Shown here one piece after another: positions 42,534-51,017 of a stretch of 64,000 bases of DNA (position 1 is its first letter; the number at the start of each line of letters is the position of its first letter). Source of the DNA: Streptomyces sp. NBC_00162 (GTDB lineage: Bacteria > Actinomycetota > Actinomycetes > Streptomycetales > Streptomycetaceae). The position numbers and the translations under genes were made by a program. The notes beneath the pieces were generated by a model. The model saw nothing but the letters and a program-made list of their open reading frames with translations, did not search any database and had not been told where the DNA came from. The stretch covers positions 310,001-374,000 of the forward strand of contig NZ_CP102510.1 of assembly GCF_024611995.1 (NCBI RefSeq). Direction: 5' to 3'.

Positions 42534-42963
42534 CTACGGTCGGACATCCGGGCTCACGGTGCGGAAGGTGCGGCGGTATGCCTGGGGAGAGACGCCGATG
42601 GCGGCGTGGAGGTGCTGGCGAAGCGAGGTGCCGCTGCCGAGGCCCGCGTGGTCGGCCACTGTGTCGATCGGCCAGTCTGTGGTCTCCAGCAGGTGCCGCG
42701 CCCGCTCGATCCGCTGCTGTACGAGCCACTGACCGGGGCTCGCGCCGACTTCGTCGCGGAAGCGGCGGGTGAAGGTACGTACGCTGACCTTGGCGTGGGC
42801 GGCCATGTCGGCCAGCGTTACAGGTTCGGCGAGCCGCTCCAGGACCCAGGACCGGGTGGGGGCCGTGCCGTTGTCGGTGGGGGCAGGTACGGGTCGACGG
42901 ATGTACTGTGCCTGGCCGCCGTCGCGCCAGGGCGGAACGACGCAGGCGCGCGCCACTTCGTTG
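42534..42963 (-). pseudogene. C-terminal half of an AraC/GlxA-type regulator
   Basis: Encodes the linker ACVVPPWRDGGQAQYIRRPV, then the two AraC HTHs: LADMAAHAKVSVRTFTRRFR and IDTVADHAGLGSGTSLRQHL, ending AYRRTFR. The N-terminal sensor domain is missing: at about 42963 the sequence switches to an NmrA-like gene on the opposite strand. Confidence 0.8.
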
Positions 42964-43353
42964 GCGACCGCGTTCGCATCAGACGTGGCCGAGCAGCTGA
43001 TCGCGGTGGAAGACATCGGTACCTTCGTCGCGCTCGCGGTCGGCGACCCGACGCAGTATCTGGGCAAGGCCGTCGCCATCGCCGGAGACGCCCTCACACC
43101 CTCCCAGACGGCCGCGGCCCTCACCCGGGCATCGGGCCGTCACATCCCCTGCGTCCACATCCCGGTCGAGGCTGTCCGTGCGCAGAGCGAGGACTTTGCC
43201 GACGCCGTCGACTTCCTGAACGCTTCCGGCGGCTACGGGGCCGACATCTCCATCGCACGGAAGCTGCACCCAGGAGTGATGACCTTCGATGCCTGGCTCG
43301 GCCGACAGGGGAAGGCGAAGCTCCTCGCGCTGCTCCGCCCCCGGCAGGCATAA
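42964..43353 (+). pseudogene. C-terminal half of an NmrA-like NAD(P)-binding protein
   Basis: Reads TSFATAFASDVAEQLIAVED, then IGTFVALAVGDPTQYLGKAV, and VMTFDAWLGRQGKAKLLALL to a TAA at 43353. The Rossmann N-terminus (GxxGxxG) is absent; it is joined head to head with the AraC stump. Confidence 0.75.
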
Positions 43354-43417
43354 GGACGGGACAGAACCACGGAGCCTCGCTCCCCCAGCTCTGGCCGGTG
43401 ACGCGCTACGCCGGGCG

Positions 43418-43447
43418 CGTGCCAGTCAGGGCGGTAAACAGCGGTCA
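43418..43447. repeat. 30-base perfect direct repeat, copy 2
   Basis: Identical to 42180-42209 and in the same orientation; the sequences outside the 30 bases differ. Confidence 0.8.
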
Positions 43448-43454
43448 ACAGGGT

Positions 43455-43793
43455 CTAGTGCGCCGGCGGCCCCAACATCGAGGCGATGGAGTCCACGACC
43501 TGGGTCACCGCCGACGTCCTGGAGCCGATCGACGGCTCGACCTCACCCGGGTACCGACCCACCGGATCCTCCCCGACCTCCCACCACCCCGCCCCGGATG
43601 GATCCACGTCCCAGCTCCCGGCGGCCGGGGTTCGCTCATCCACGGGCACGACTGTGCACACGCGGCCGGCGGCGGGGTCGAGGTGGAGAACCTGCAGGCC
43701 CTGGACGTGCTCATGCGGCCCGGCGTGCGGGCATGTCACCACTGCGACGCCGCGGCCATCTTCGGAGCAGTACTGCAGCTGGGCGGCGGCCAC
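43455..43793 (-). CDS. Hypothetical protein
   Basis: 112 residues if GTG 43793 is used (in-frame alternative GTG 43904). Coding-type codon use. Contains VVTCPHAGPHEHVQGLQVLH, then VCTVVPVDERTPAAGSWDVD and GGWWEVG-like acidic stretches. No membrane segment. Family not recognised. The 3' end lies eight bases from the second 30-base repeat. Confidence 0.5.
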   Translation of the reverse strand: MAAAQLQYCSEDGRGVAVVTCPHAGPHEHVQGLQVLHLDPAAGRVCTVVPVDERTPAAGSWDVDPSGAGWWEVGEDPVGRYPGEVEPSIGSRTSAVTQVVDSIASMLGPPAH

Positions 43794-43911
43794 GCGTAGC
43801 CGCCCCGTTCCCGCGTCCGTCGCGCGCGGGGAAGAGCCGGCGCAGCGGAACAGCGGCACAGCGGCCGGTCCGGGGTGCAAGGGGCTTCCCGGACCGGCCG
43901 TCACGGTGTTG

Positions 43912-44241
43912 TCAGACGGTGTCCGGTAGTCCGCCGGGCAGCTCGGCTCCGTTGATCTCCCGGTACAGCTTCTGCAGGTGGGCGAGGTCCGCCGGGAAGA
44001 GGGATTCGATCACCGCCGGGTCGGGCTGGCCCGCCGTGCCCAGGCGTGTGATGACCAGGCCGAGGAGGACGACACCCAGATAGGACGGGTTCTCCCGTAC
44101 CCGCGGGTCTACCAGCGGGGCCAGCTCATCGTTCTTGGTGGCCAAGCGCATCATCCCCTCGCGGTGGGTGACACCAGCCGGATCGGTGTACCCGTGGGGA
44201 AGCGTGAAGGGGAACTCCCGGGGCGCTGCTGAAAGGCTCAT
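43912..44241 (-). CDS. Phage-tail-assembly-like protein
   Basis: 109 residues from ATG 44241 (GGGAG five bases upstream). FPFTLPHGYTDPAGVTHREG, then MMRLATKNDELAPLVDPRVR and PSYLGVVLLGLVITRLG fit a small tail-assembly protein usually found in contractile-injection-system clusters of Streptomyces. No sheath, tube or baseplate genes are present here, so it is isolated. Confidence 0.5.
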   Translation of the reverse strand: MSLSAAPREFPFTLPHGYTDPAGVTHREGMMRLATKNDELAPLVDPRVRENPSYLGVVLLGLVITRLGTAGQPDPAVIESLFPADLAHLQKLYREINGAELPGGLPDTV

Positions 44242-44347
44242 GACCACTCCCGCATCGACGAAATACGGCACCGGCACCTGACCAGCGGGCCACCCGCCGG
44301 GAGCGGGGGACCGGCCAGGTGCGGGCCCGGTCCGCCCGCCACGGCCA

Positions 44348-45085
44348 TCACGCGGCCGGCTCGTAGATGACGGTGGTGTTCGGGCAGTCCTCCGCGACAC
44401 CGAGCAGGGCCTGGCGCTCGGCCTCGTCCGCGGCCAGGTCCCACCGGAGCTTGGTGCCCACCCACTTCGCCACGTACTCGCAGTGGTAGGCAGCGGCCGG
44501 GGGCAGCCACTGCGCCGGGTCCTTGTCAGCCTTGCTCCTGTTCGAGGCCGCGGTGACCGCGACCAGGGTGTCCGGGCTGTTCTGGTCGTTCGCGTACGCC
44601 TCACGCCGCGCCGCACTCCAGCGGACGCCGTCGGGAGTCTTGAGCTCGGAGTCGAAAACCTCGGCCAGCGGGACGAAATGGTCGACGTCGAGGCGGGCGG
44701 CGTCGGTGACGACGATGTCGTCGTAGGGGCTGAGCCAGGAACCGCCCGTCAGCCGGCATCCGGCCGCGACCTGCGGTGCCTCGACCGCCTCGGAAAGGAT
44801 GACCTCCTTGCGGGTGTCACACCCGTCCGTCGCGTTCAGCCCGCGGTTCCAGTGCTTGTAGAGGTCCCGCTTGTAGCCCTCGCGGTGCTCGTCGGCGACC
44901 GGGATCTGGTCGATCGCCTCGAACAGCGGCAGTGGCGCGCGGACTCCGGGGGCCCCGGCGATGCCGAACACGGCGGAAACGGCTGGCTGTGCTCCGGTCG
45001 CGTGTGCGGCGGGAGTAGTGGTGAGCAGGGGCAGGGCGGCGAGTGCGAGCGCGGGCAGACCACGCTGCAGCAGGTTCTTGATCAC
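44348..45085 (-). CDS. Secreted HNH/DUF1524-family nuclease
   Basis: 245 residues, GTG start. Signal peptide GLPALALAALPLLTTTPAAH. The nuclease core shows LDVDHFVPLAEVFDSE (DH...P), then AASNRSKADKDPAQWLPP and YHCEYVAKWV, typical of secreted DUF1524/GmrSD-C HNH proteins. Four Cys may form disulfides (DGCDT, AGCRL, YHCEY, EDCPN). It probably degrades extracellular DNA. The 57115-57336 relic is a diverged paralogue. Confidence 0.8.
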   Translation of the reverse strand: MIKNLLQRGLPALALAALPLLTTTPAAHATGAQPAVSAVFGIAGAPGVRAPLPLFEAIDQIPVADEHREGYKRDLYKHWNRGLNATDGCDTRKEVILSEAVEAPQVAAGCRLTGGSWLSPYDDIVVTDAARLDVDHFVPLAEVFDSELKTPDGVRWSAARREAYANDQNSPDTLVAVTAASNRSKADKDPAQWLPPAAAYHCEYVAKWVGTKLRWDLAADEAERQALLGVAEDCPNTTVIYEPAA

Positions 45086-45259
45086 CCCCTGGGTGTAGCG
45101 CGGCCGATCAGGCCCGGAACAGGGTGCCGGGAGTCAACTCACTCGGGCGGGTGTCTCAATTCACCGGCGAAACGATCTTGCCGGTCCAGTCGAGAGGGCC
45201 GGACCGTCGCGCTCCCGAGGAGGTGAGCGAGGTACCGGGTGGGGTGGGGTATTACAGGG

Positions 45260-45844
45260 TCAGGGCTGGAGGTAGCTCCTGAGGTAGCCGCGGGCCGCGG
45301 GCTCGCTGGTGCCGAGCGCGGTTGCTACCTGCTCGATCGGCACCTCCCCGGCGGTGAGTTCGTTTACCGCGGCCAGGCCGACCTGGGCGATCATGTGCCG
45401 CAGGTCGGCCAGGGCCTTCAACGCGACCAGCGGGTCCCCGGCGGCCAGACCGTCAAGCCGGCGAGCGAGTTCGGTGAGTAGCTCGGTGAGTGCCGCTGGG
45501 AGTTGGACGGCCGCGTCCCGGATCACCGACAGGTGCGCGTCGTAGTCCGCGATCGGCCCGGACACGTCGACGTCCGCCTCGTACAAGGGCTTGTCCTTGG
45601 GGAGGGTGGTCCAGTCGAGCGGGTACTCGGCCATCCCCCGCCAGCCGCATGAGCAGCTGCCCCGCAGGACCATGGCCTGGGGCCGGCCGAACCGGCCGTC
45701 GTAGACGTGCCACTCCTTCGACGACGGCATGTTCGAACCGCTGCCCACATCGAAATAGACCGGGCCCGGCTCACTGCCGTCGGCCAGCAGCACCCCCACC
45801 GACCCCTCGTGTGCGGCCCCCAACGCCTGCAGCACCCTGTCCAC
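45260..45844 (-). CDS. Hypothetical protein with a CSCGW motif
   Basis: 194 residues if GTG 45844 is the start (GGGGAGGGG upstream). Contains GPVYFDVGSGSNMPSSKEWH, then RGSCSCGWRG, which could bind metal, and a helical C-terminus ending in an HTH-like region (EVPIEQVATALGTSEPAARG). Family unknown. The 120 bases upstream are a diverged copy of the block at 17950-18098. Confidence 0.5.
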   Translation of the reverse strand: MDRVLQALGAAHEGSVGVLLADGSEPGPVYFDVGSGSNMPSSKEWHVYDGRFGRPQAMVLRGSCSCGWRGMAEYPLDWTTLPKDKPLYEADVDVSGPIADYDAHLSVIRDAAVQLPAALTELLTELARRLDGLAAGDPLVALKALADLRHMIAQVGLAAVNELTAGEVPIEQVATALGTSEPAARGYLRSYLQP

Positions 45845-45966
45845 GACGATCAACCCCTCCCCGCAGCGCGGCCGGGCCGGCCGAGAGGCCGGACCACACC
45901 GCCAGGCTGCCCCGACCGAGCCGCCCACGCACCGTGATCCACCGAAAGCGGTACGGGCGAAGTTCC
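45834..45966. repeat. Repeat block shared with 17950-18098
   Basis: The shared string GTCCACGACGATCA with later matches CGCCCACGCA and CCGAAAGCGGTACGGG shows that the two blocks are homologous in the same orientation. Here it forms the upstream region of the gene at 45260-45844. Confidence 0.6.
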
Positions 45967-46120
45967 AGTGGTCAACGGGAGGCCGGAGCGGAGGCTCGTG
46001 AGGAGGACCGGGATCTCCCGATCGGCGCATCACCCTGCTCCGACCGGGGGATGCCATGTCAGACCAGGCCCCTACCGTCCGCCGCGGACAGGGATCTGCC
46101 ACGGAACGAAGGAGAGAGCG

Positions 46121-46290
46121 ATGGTGTTCGTCGGGGTTTACGGGGAGTGGGGTCGTATCGACGTCACCCAGGCCGACCTCGGATGCGGACAGGACCGGGA
46201 GAGCATCTACAAGACCAAGTCGCCCGCACCCGCCGACCTGCAACGAGTGCGCCTGGCGGCTCCACCTGGTCCACAAGACCCACAGCGCGT
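46121..46290 (+). pseudogene. N-terminal stump of a CoiA-like protein, frameshifted
   Basis: ATG 46121 follows GGAGAGAG. MVFVGVYGEWGRIDVTQADL and GCGQDRESIYKTK are in one frame; the zinc-finger-like TCNECAWRLHLVHKTHS continues in another, so there is an indel near 46220. It then runs into the resolvase stump. CoiA-like homology is a recollection of Streptomyces proteins that begin this way, not verified. Confidence 0.4.
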
Positions 46291-46485
46291 ATGACGGAGC
46301 AAGTACGTCACGCCCGCGACCTGCTCGCCCGCCCCGAGAACACCGTGACCTCGATCGCGAAGCTTCTCGGTGTCTCCCGCAACACCATCTACAACTACGT
46401 GCCCGAGCTGAAGGGCGGCCGCCAGGTGCTTGCCGAGGCGACCAACACGGCCGAGCTGCCGCGGCTGGCCAAGGCCAAGGACTGA
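46291..46485 (+). pseudogene. C-terminal HTH of a serine recombinase (resolvase)
   Basis: EQVRHARDLLARPENTVTSI, then AKLLGVSRNTIYNYVPELKG, the HTH_7 region that ends resolvases/invertases. The catalytic domain is missing. Confidence 0.75.
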
Positions 46486-46828
46486 TCACCGCCGTTTGCG
46501 GCTGGTGACGATCCTGCTGGCTTATTCGGTCACGCGGCGAGGGAGAGGTCGAGGCGGGCAAGGTGACTGACGCGGGTGCGGTCGAGTGGGTGGCCGTTCC
46601 ACCAGGCATCGAGGCGAATGAGGTTGAGTGCAACGGCCTTGCAGCTCGCGGGGTTGCAGGGAGAGGGTTCGGCCGCCGGTCTTCGAGCGGGTGCACTGGT
46701 CGCGCACCGGGCAGGGGCGGCATGTCTCCTTGTCGAACTTGATCACGATGGCCTTGATGCCGCGCACCCTGGCCTGCCACGCCCATGGACTGATCACCAC
46801 CGTTTGCGGCTGGTGACGATCCTGCTGG
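46481..46828 (-). mobile_element. IS1182-like transposase remnant between two 40-base direct repeats
   Basis: The minus strand reads RVRGIKAIVIKFDKETCRPC, then PVRDQCTRSKTGGRTLSLQP, the C-terminal CxxC and basic block of IS1182-type transposases, followed by RELQ. On both sides lies the 40-base string beginning ACTGATCACC(G/A)CCGTTTG (46481-46520 and 46789-46828), with one mismatch. No complete IS ends. Confidence 0.55.
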
Positions 46829-46959
46829 GCACGACTGCGCGCACGCAGCCGGAGGCGGGATCGAGAGTAGGCAGGGCTGCCCCAGCTGGAAGCAGCATCG
46901 AAGAACAGTTCTGTCCCGTGCTCACGCGTCGTGATCACGGGGCAGAACTGGCCGGTCTG

Positions 46960-47637
46960 TCAGTTGAGCTGCAAGACGTTCTCGTCCGCATCCTCGAAGA
47001 GCCTGACGATCAGCTTCCGAAGACGCATCGCGGCGTTGGCCCTGTCAAGGAACCCGTCGAGCATGTCGGCGTCCTGCTCCGAGTGGGAGGGCTTGGAGAG
47101 CTTCTCGGTCCAGCCGGTGACCTGATCCTCCAGGGTCTCCTGGACCACGTCGAATTCGGATCCGGCGGACTCCTTCGTGATCCTTTGGTCGGCCAGTAGA
47201 TCCGTGATGCGGTTCAGTTCGCGGCATACGAGCCAGAGGGCAGCAAGCGGGTTCGCCCCGGCGCCGGGGGGTGTCACCTCCCGATTGGGGTGCTCTTCCA
47301 GCTCATCGATGAAGGCTTCTACCTGGAGCACTTCTTTCTCGACGGCGTCCACCGCAGACGCCAAGGTAGAGCTGCGTGTGGTGTGCACCACCCACATCTC
47401 GATGTCCGGCGCGGGTACCTCCGCGACGTGGACAACGTGTGTTGTCTGAATGTTTTCGGCTAGACGCCTCCACTGGCGCTTCGGCTCACGGCCAAGCTGT
47501 GCGAGACCTGTTCGGATATCCAGGGCGGATGCGAGCGCGGAGTGGAGGTCGGCCTGGTGTCCGATGAGAAGGGCGTCGAGGGCTGCTTCGGCTGCGGCGT
47601 CGGCGCGGGTGTCGATGTCCTGGTAGTGGTCACTCAT
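46960..47637 (-). CDS. Sigma-cassette partner protein (cassette A), unknown function
   Basis: 225 residues, ATG 47637, overlapping the sigma-factor stop by eight bases. Acidic and helical: ALASALDIRTGLAQLGREPK; EVLQVEAFIDELEEHP; LWLVCRELNRITDLLADQ; DVVQETLEDQVTGW. No enzymatic motif or membrane segment. By position it could be an anti-sigma or the effector of the sigma factor. Confidence 0.6.
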   Translation of the reverse strand: MSDHYQDIDTRADAAAEAALDALLIGHQADLHSALASALDIRTGLAQLGREPKRQWRRLAENIQTTHVVHVAEVPAPDIEMWVVHTTRSSTLASAVDAVEKEVLQVEAFIDELEEHPNREVTPPGAGANPLAALWLVCRELNRITDLLADQRITKESAGSEFDVVQETLEDQVTGWTEKLSKPSHSEQDADMLDGFLDRANAAMRLRKLIVRLFEDADENVLQLN

Positions 47638-48193
47638 TTGTCTCCGCCTCCTGCTTCAGCGCGAGAGCGTTGATCAGCCGTGCACGTGCACGCGAGTAGG
47701 CCTGCCGCACCGCGGCGGGGTTCTTGCCCAGGATCTTGGCGGTCTCCTCGTGATTGAAGCCGTCCAGGTTCCAGGCCATGGCCTCCCTTTCCGCCGGCGG
47801 CAATGTTGCGAGGAGGTCGAGCATCCGCTGCCGCTCGTCGGTGAGGATGACCAGTTCGACCGGACAGGTGCCGCCCGGCCGCTCCGGGACCGGGTCCGTC
47901 GGGAGTACCCGGCTGTTCGACTGCCGGAGGTAGTTCCGCTTCGCGACCGTGCGGAGGTACGCCCTGGGGTGCTCCAGGTACCGCCATTTGTCGGGGAGCA
48001 GAGTCTCGAAGGCCTCGTGCGTGGCGTCGGCTGCCTCATAGGGGCTGGCGCCCAGGTTCATGAGGAACGCCGACACCTTGGTCATTTCCACGGTGTAGAA
48101 GGCCTCGAACGCGTTGTCCTGCTGGGTTGGCAGCGGGAGCTGGGCCGCCGGGGGCACGTACACAACGTGGGCGGGCGCGGGAAGCTCTGTCAC
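47630..48193 (-). CDS. ECF-like RNA polymerase sigma factor (cassette A)
   Basis: 187 residues. Sigma-2: ATHEAFETLLPDKWRYLEHP, then RAYLRTVAKRNYLRQ. Sigma-4: LLATLPPAEREAMAWNLDGF, then NHEETAKILGKNPAAVRQAY. The GTG at 48193 overlaps the stop of the small membrane gene (GTGA). Such sigma-70-family proteins recruit polymerase to few target promoters, probably including their own. Confidence 0.85.
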   Translation of the reverse strand: MTELPAPAHVVYVPPAAQLPLPTQQDNAFEAFYTVEMTKVSAFLMNLGASPYEAADATHEAFETLLPDKWRYLEHPRAYLRTVAKRNYLRQSNSRVLPTDPVPERPGGTCPVELVILTDERQRMLDLLATLPPAEREAMAWNLDGFNHEETAKILGKNPAAVRQAYSRARARLINALALKQEAETNE

Positions 48194-48429
48194 TGCTCCC
48201 CGCCGTGGCGGGCGGAGGCGCCGATCCGGATCTCGACCTCACGGTCCGCGGACCGCTCGGAGAGGCGACTGCCAGGCGGCAGAGACCGGACCCGATCCGA
48301 AAGGCCCTGCTGGGCCACCTCTGCCCGGCGGACCTCCGCCCGCGTCTTGACCACCCTGTACGTCAGTCGTGCCAGGGTGCCGATCACTGCGGTCACTACC
48401 GCCACCACCGCCATCATCGTCGGATCCAC
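48190..48429 (-). CDS. Small membrane protein (cassette A)
   Basis: 79 residues: one N-terminal helix (MMAVVAVVTAVIGTLARLTY), then a basic/acidic cytoplasmic tail (RAEVRRAEVAQQGLSDRVRS). It overlaps the sigma-factor start and is the first gene of the cassette. The analogous gene at 54581 has the same size and place. Confidence 0.55.
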   Translation of the reverse strand: MDPTMMAVVAVVTAVIGTLARLTYRVVKTRAEVRRAEVAQQGLSDRVRSLPPGSRLSERSADREVEIRIGASARHGGEQ

Positions 48430-48497
48430 GATCTGCCTCTCGACCTGAGCGGTGCAGATGCGCCCCGCGTCTGAGTCCTAAAGCAACGACGGGGCCA

Positions 48498-48890
48498 GAG
48501 TGTGACATCGGACCAGAAGAATTTTTGGACGAGGTCGACCGCGAGCGCAGCGAACTCCACGACTTCCTCTGCGCCACCACCAACGAAGGCCACACCGCCA
48601 TGACCCGAGAACTCGGTGAGTGGATCCTGGCCAAGCTCCAGGAGGCGTAACTACCGGCCAAGGCGCCCTCGTCGGGCCCGGGACGTGCTGGACCGGACCC
48701 GACGAGGGCGAGCCCCACCCGTTTCATGGGCTGACAGTGTGAGATGCCACCCGCCAGCCCGGGCGGCCCCGGGGAGCAGAAGTGGGGGAGTTCATGACCG
48801 ACGCCGAGATGCCGACACCCATGGCTGTCTCTCGCGCACCTGGTGAGGGCCGGCTTTGGCCAGGGACTGAAGGGACTTGGTTTTGGAAGT
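48498..48890 (+). pseudogene. Relic of a third sigma cassette and an unknown C-terminus
   Basis: 48498-48650 reads DEVDRERSELHDFLCATTNE to a TAA, with strongly GC-biased codons. 48737-48890 resembles the junction at 54750-54822: EMPPASPGGPGEQKWGSS then ATGA, giving MTDAEMPTPMAVSRAPGEGR before a stop. It is a copy of the end of the membrane gene and the start of the sigma gene. Confidence 0.5.
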
Positions 48891-49016
48891 GACGCGCCAC
48901 CTCGCTGGCGCGGTCCTGATCCTGCGAGGGGTCTGCAGATTGGCCGTTGGCGTGCACGCCGACACCTGCCGGGCACGGCCGCCACGACCTGCTGCTGTGC
49001 GCGATCGGCCCAGCCG

Positions 49017-49235
49017 ATGGTGATCACCGCGTGGGGCAGCCGGAACCGCAAGCGATCCTTGGCGGCGTGGCAGGAGTACGACGCGAGGGAGGCGGCGCTC
49101 GCTTTCGCGACGGCCCACTCCGCCACACAGTCGGGGCAGGTGAGCGGTCGCCCGCCTACCCGCAAGCCGACGCCCCACACCGACGAGCAGGACTACGACC
49201 AGGCTCGAGGCGGAGGGAATCAGAGGTGTCGATGA
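49017..49235 (+). CDS. Small hypothetical protein
   Basis: 72 residues from ATG 49017. Third codon positions are nearly all G or C. MVITAWGSRNRKRSLAAWQE, then YDAREAALAFATAHSATQSG. The family is not recognised and the beginning may be incomplete. Confidence 0.35.
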   Translation: MVITAWGSRNRKRSLAAWQEYDAREAALAFATAHSATQSGQVSGRPPTRKPTPHTDEQDYDQARGGGNQRCR

Positions 49236-49260
49236 ACCCGTCGGTGGACTTCACCCAGGC

Positions 49261-49354
49261 GTGACGAGAGACCTGACGGCGGGTTCGAGTTCCTCCACCG
49301 CCTCCCGGGTGATCCGGCGCGGGCACCACCGGCCGTAACCGTCAAGACGGCTGT
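49261..49354 (-). pseudogene. Short C-terminal gene stump
   Basis: The minus frame reads RLDGYGRWCPRRITREAVEE and ends LVTPG at a TGA at 49261. Only about 30 codons remain; the regulator stop at 49355 precedes it directly. Confidence 0.25.
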
Positions 49355-50110
49355 CTATCCGCGGTCTGAGCTTGGCGTGGCAGTGCCGCCTGAGGTCGGT
49401 TCGGCCTTCGTGTAGAGGATCTCGCGGGCCTGGTCCGCGGCGCGGGTGATGCTCTCGGAGACGAAGTCGACGAAGCGGGCGATGTTCTCGAGGCGGGTGG
49501 CGGCCGGGGTGTCAGGGCCGAGGATGCCCACCCCCTGCCGTGCGGTCTCGGCGAGCTGAGCGGTGGAGCGCGCGCTGGCGATCATGGACTGGTACCAGAC
49601 GTCGTCGTCGACGATGTAGCGCTCGCGGCGGCGTTCATCCCGTTCCCGGCGGACGAGGCCCTGACTCTCCAGGAACGCGATCGCTTTGGAGATCGACGCC
49701 GGGCTGACCTGGAGGCGCTGGACGAGTTCGGACGCGGTGAGGCTGCCCGCGTCCGTGGTGTACAGGCAGGTCAGCACCCGGGCCATCATCTTGGGCAGGC
49801 CCGAAGCCATGAGCAGGGTGGTGAACGTCTCCTCGTACGCGCGCACCGCCTCGGGGTCGCGCCCATGAGCCTGCGGGGACGCCTGCGGCCCTCGGGGCGT
49901 GGCCTGCTTGCGCCGGTGGGCGCGGTGTTCGGTGGCGCGGTGGGCCAGATCGGCGCGGTAGCCGGCGGGGCCGCCGTTGCGCATGACCTCGCGCGTGATC
50001 GTCGAGGTCGGGCGATCGAGACGTCTGGCGATCTCCGCGTAGGCGAGCCCGTCGGCCACCCCCAGCGCGATCTGCTGGCGTTCCTGCTGGGTGAGCCTGC
50101 CTCCCGGCAT
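49355..50110 (-). CDS. GbsR/MarR-type regulator with an extra N-terminal HTH
   Basis: 251 residues, ATG 50110. N-terminal IS30/HTH_38-like LTQQERQQIALGVADGLAYA, then EIARRLDRPTSTITREV. C-terminal GbsR/MarR winged helix: MASGLPKMMARVLTCLYTTD, then LTASELVQRLQVSPASISKA, IAFLESQGLVRRERD. A DUF4097/ABC operon lies on the other side of a cluster of GCAACG half-sites. This architecture is common for Streptomyces regulators of drug-type ABC exporters; it probably represses that operon. Confidence 0.8.
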   Translation of the reverse strand: MPGGRLTQQERQQIALGVADGLAYAEIARRLDRPTSTITREVMRNGGPAGYRADLAHRATEHRAHRRKQATPRGPQASPQAHGRDPEAVRAYEETFTTLLMASGLPKMMARVLTCLYTTDAGSLTASELVQRLQVSPASISKAIAFLESQGLVRRERDERRRERYIVDDDVWYQSMIASARSTAQLAETARQGVGILGPDTPAATRLENIARFVDFVSESITRAADQAREILYTKAEPTSGGTATPSSDRG

Positions 50111-50165
50111 CGCGATCTCCTTCGTTCTCCTTGATGCCGCCACTATAGCGTTCACCCTCAATCCA

Positions 50166-50289
50166 TTGCAACGCACAGACGGCTGTCGTTGCGTTAATTT
50201 CAAAGACTGTTGCAACGATTTCTAGCCTTTGACCTGCGAAAATAACAATCTTTCGCAACGAACACATTGAACGATCTTTGAATGCAACG
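50166..50289. promoter_or_regulatory. GCAACG half-site cluster between regulator and DUF4097 operon
   Basis: TTGCAACG at 50166-50173 and 50210-50217, inverted CGTTGCG at 50187-50193, CGCAACG at 50254-50260, GCAACG at 50284-50289. Spacing of about 21, 23, 44 and 30 bases. Likely binding sites for the GbsR-type regulator. Confidence 0.5.
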
Positions 50290-50332
50290 TAGCGTTTTCG
50301 ACATCAGAAACAACGAGTCGAAGGACAGCATC

Positions 50333-51004
50333 ATGCAGAAGTTCGCCACCCCCGCCCCGATCGCCACCGTCCTGGACATCCCCGCGGGACTCATCCGGTT
50401 CATCGCCGCCGACCGGGCCGACACCACGGTCGAGGTCCGGCCGGTGAACGCCTCGAGCAGCCGTGACGTGAAGGCGGCGGAGCAGACCACGGTCGAGTAC
50501 GTCGACGGCGTGCTGCGGATCGCAGCCGCTCCGGCGAAGAACCGGATCCTGGGCCACTCCGGTTCCGTCGAGGTGACGGTCCAGCTGCCCGCCGGTTCCC
50601 GCGTCGAGGCGAAGACGGCCGCCGCCGAACTCCGGGGCGTCGGACGGCTGGGCGATGTCACCCTCGAGGCCGCGCAGGGCTCGATCAAGCTCGACGAGAC
50701 CGCGGGCGCCCGCCTCACGCTCCTCGCCGGCGACATCTCCGTCGGCCGCCTCGGCGGCCCGGCCCAGATCAGCACGCAGAAGGGCGACATCCAGGTCGCC
50801 GAGGCCGTCCGCGGTGCGGTCGAACTGCGGACGGAGGCGGGAAACCTGTCGATCGGCGCCGCCCGGGGCGTCTCGGCCTCCCTCGACGCCGGTACCGCCT
50901 ACGGCCGCATCCACAACGCGCTCAAGAACACCGACGGCGCCACCGCCGGCCTGACCATCCACGCGACCACCGCCTACGGCGACATCACCGCCCGCAGCCT
51001 CTAA
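50333..51004 (+). CDS. DUF4097-family beta-helix-like protein
   Basis: 223 residues, ATG 50333 (an upstream ATG at 50282 is possible but lies in the operator region). Repeating beta pattern: VEVTVQLPAGSRVEAKTAAA, GVGRLGDVTLEAAQGSIKLD, LAGDISVGRLGGPAQISTQK. No signal peptide. The family is often next to DrrAB-type transporters and GbsR-like regulators; the role is unknown, possibly surface or chaperone. Confidence 0.75.
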   Translation: MQKFATPAPIATVLDIPAGLIRFIAADRADTTVEVRPVNASSSRDVKAAEQTTVEYVDGVLRIAAAPAKNRILGHSGSVEVTVQLPAGSRVEAKTAAAELRGVGRLGDVTLEAAQGSIKLDETAGARLTLLAGDISVGRLGGPAQISTQKGDIQVAEAVRGAVELRTEAGNLSIGAARGVSASLDAGTAYGRIHNALKNTDGATAGLTIHATTAYGDITARSL

Positions 51005-51017
51005 AGGAGCACTCCTC

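Noticed and set aside
45845..46786. Long minus-strand extension of the gene at 45260
   Set aside because: Runs through the repeat block, resolvase and transposase fragments with no consistent coding pattern.
48792..49178. Minus-strand frames opposite the small gene at 49017
   Set aside because: Third-position GC bias favours the plus frame; the minus frames are Arg-rich shadows.
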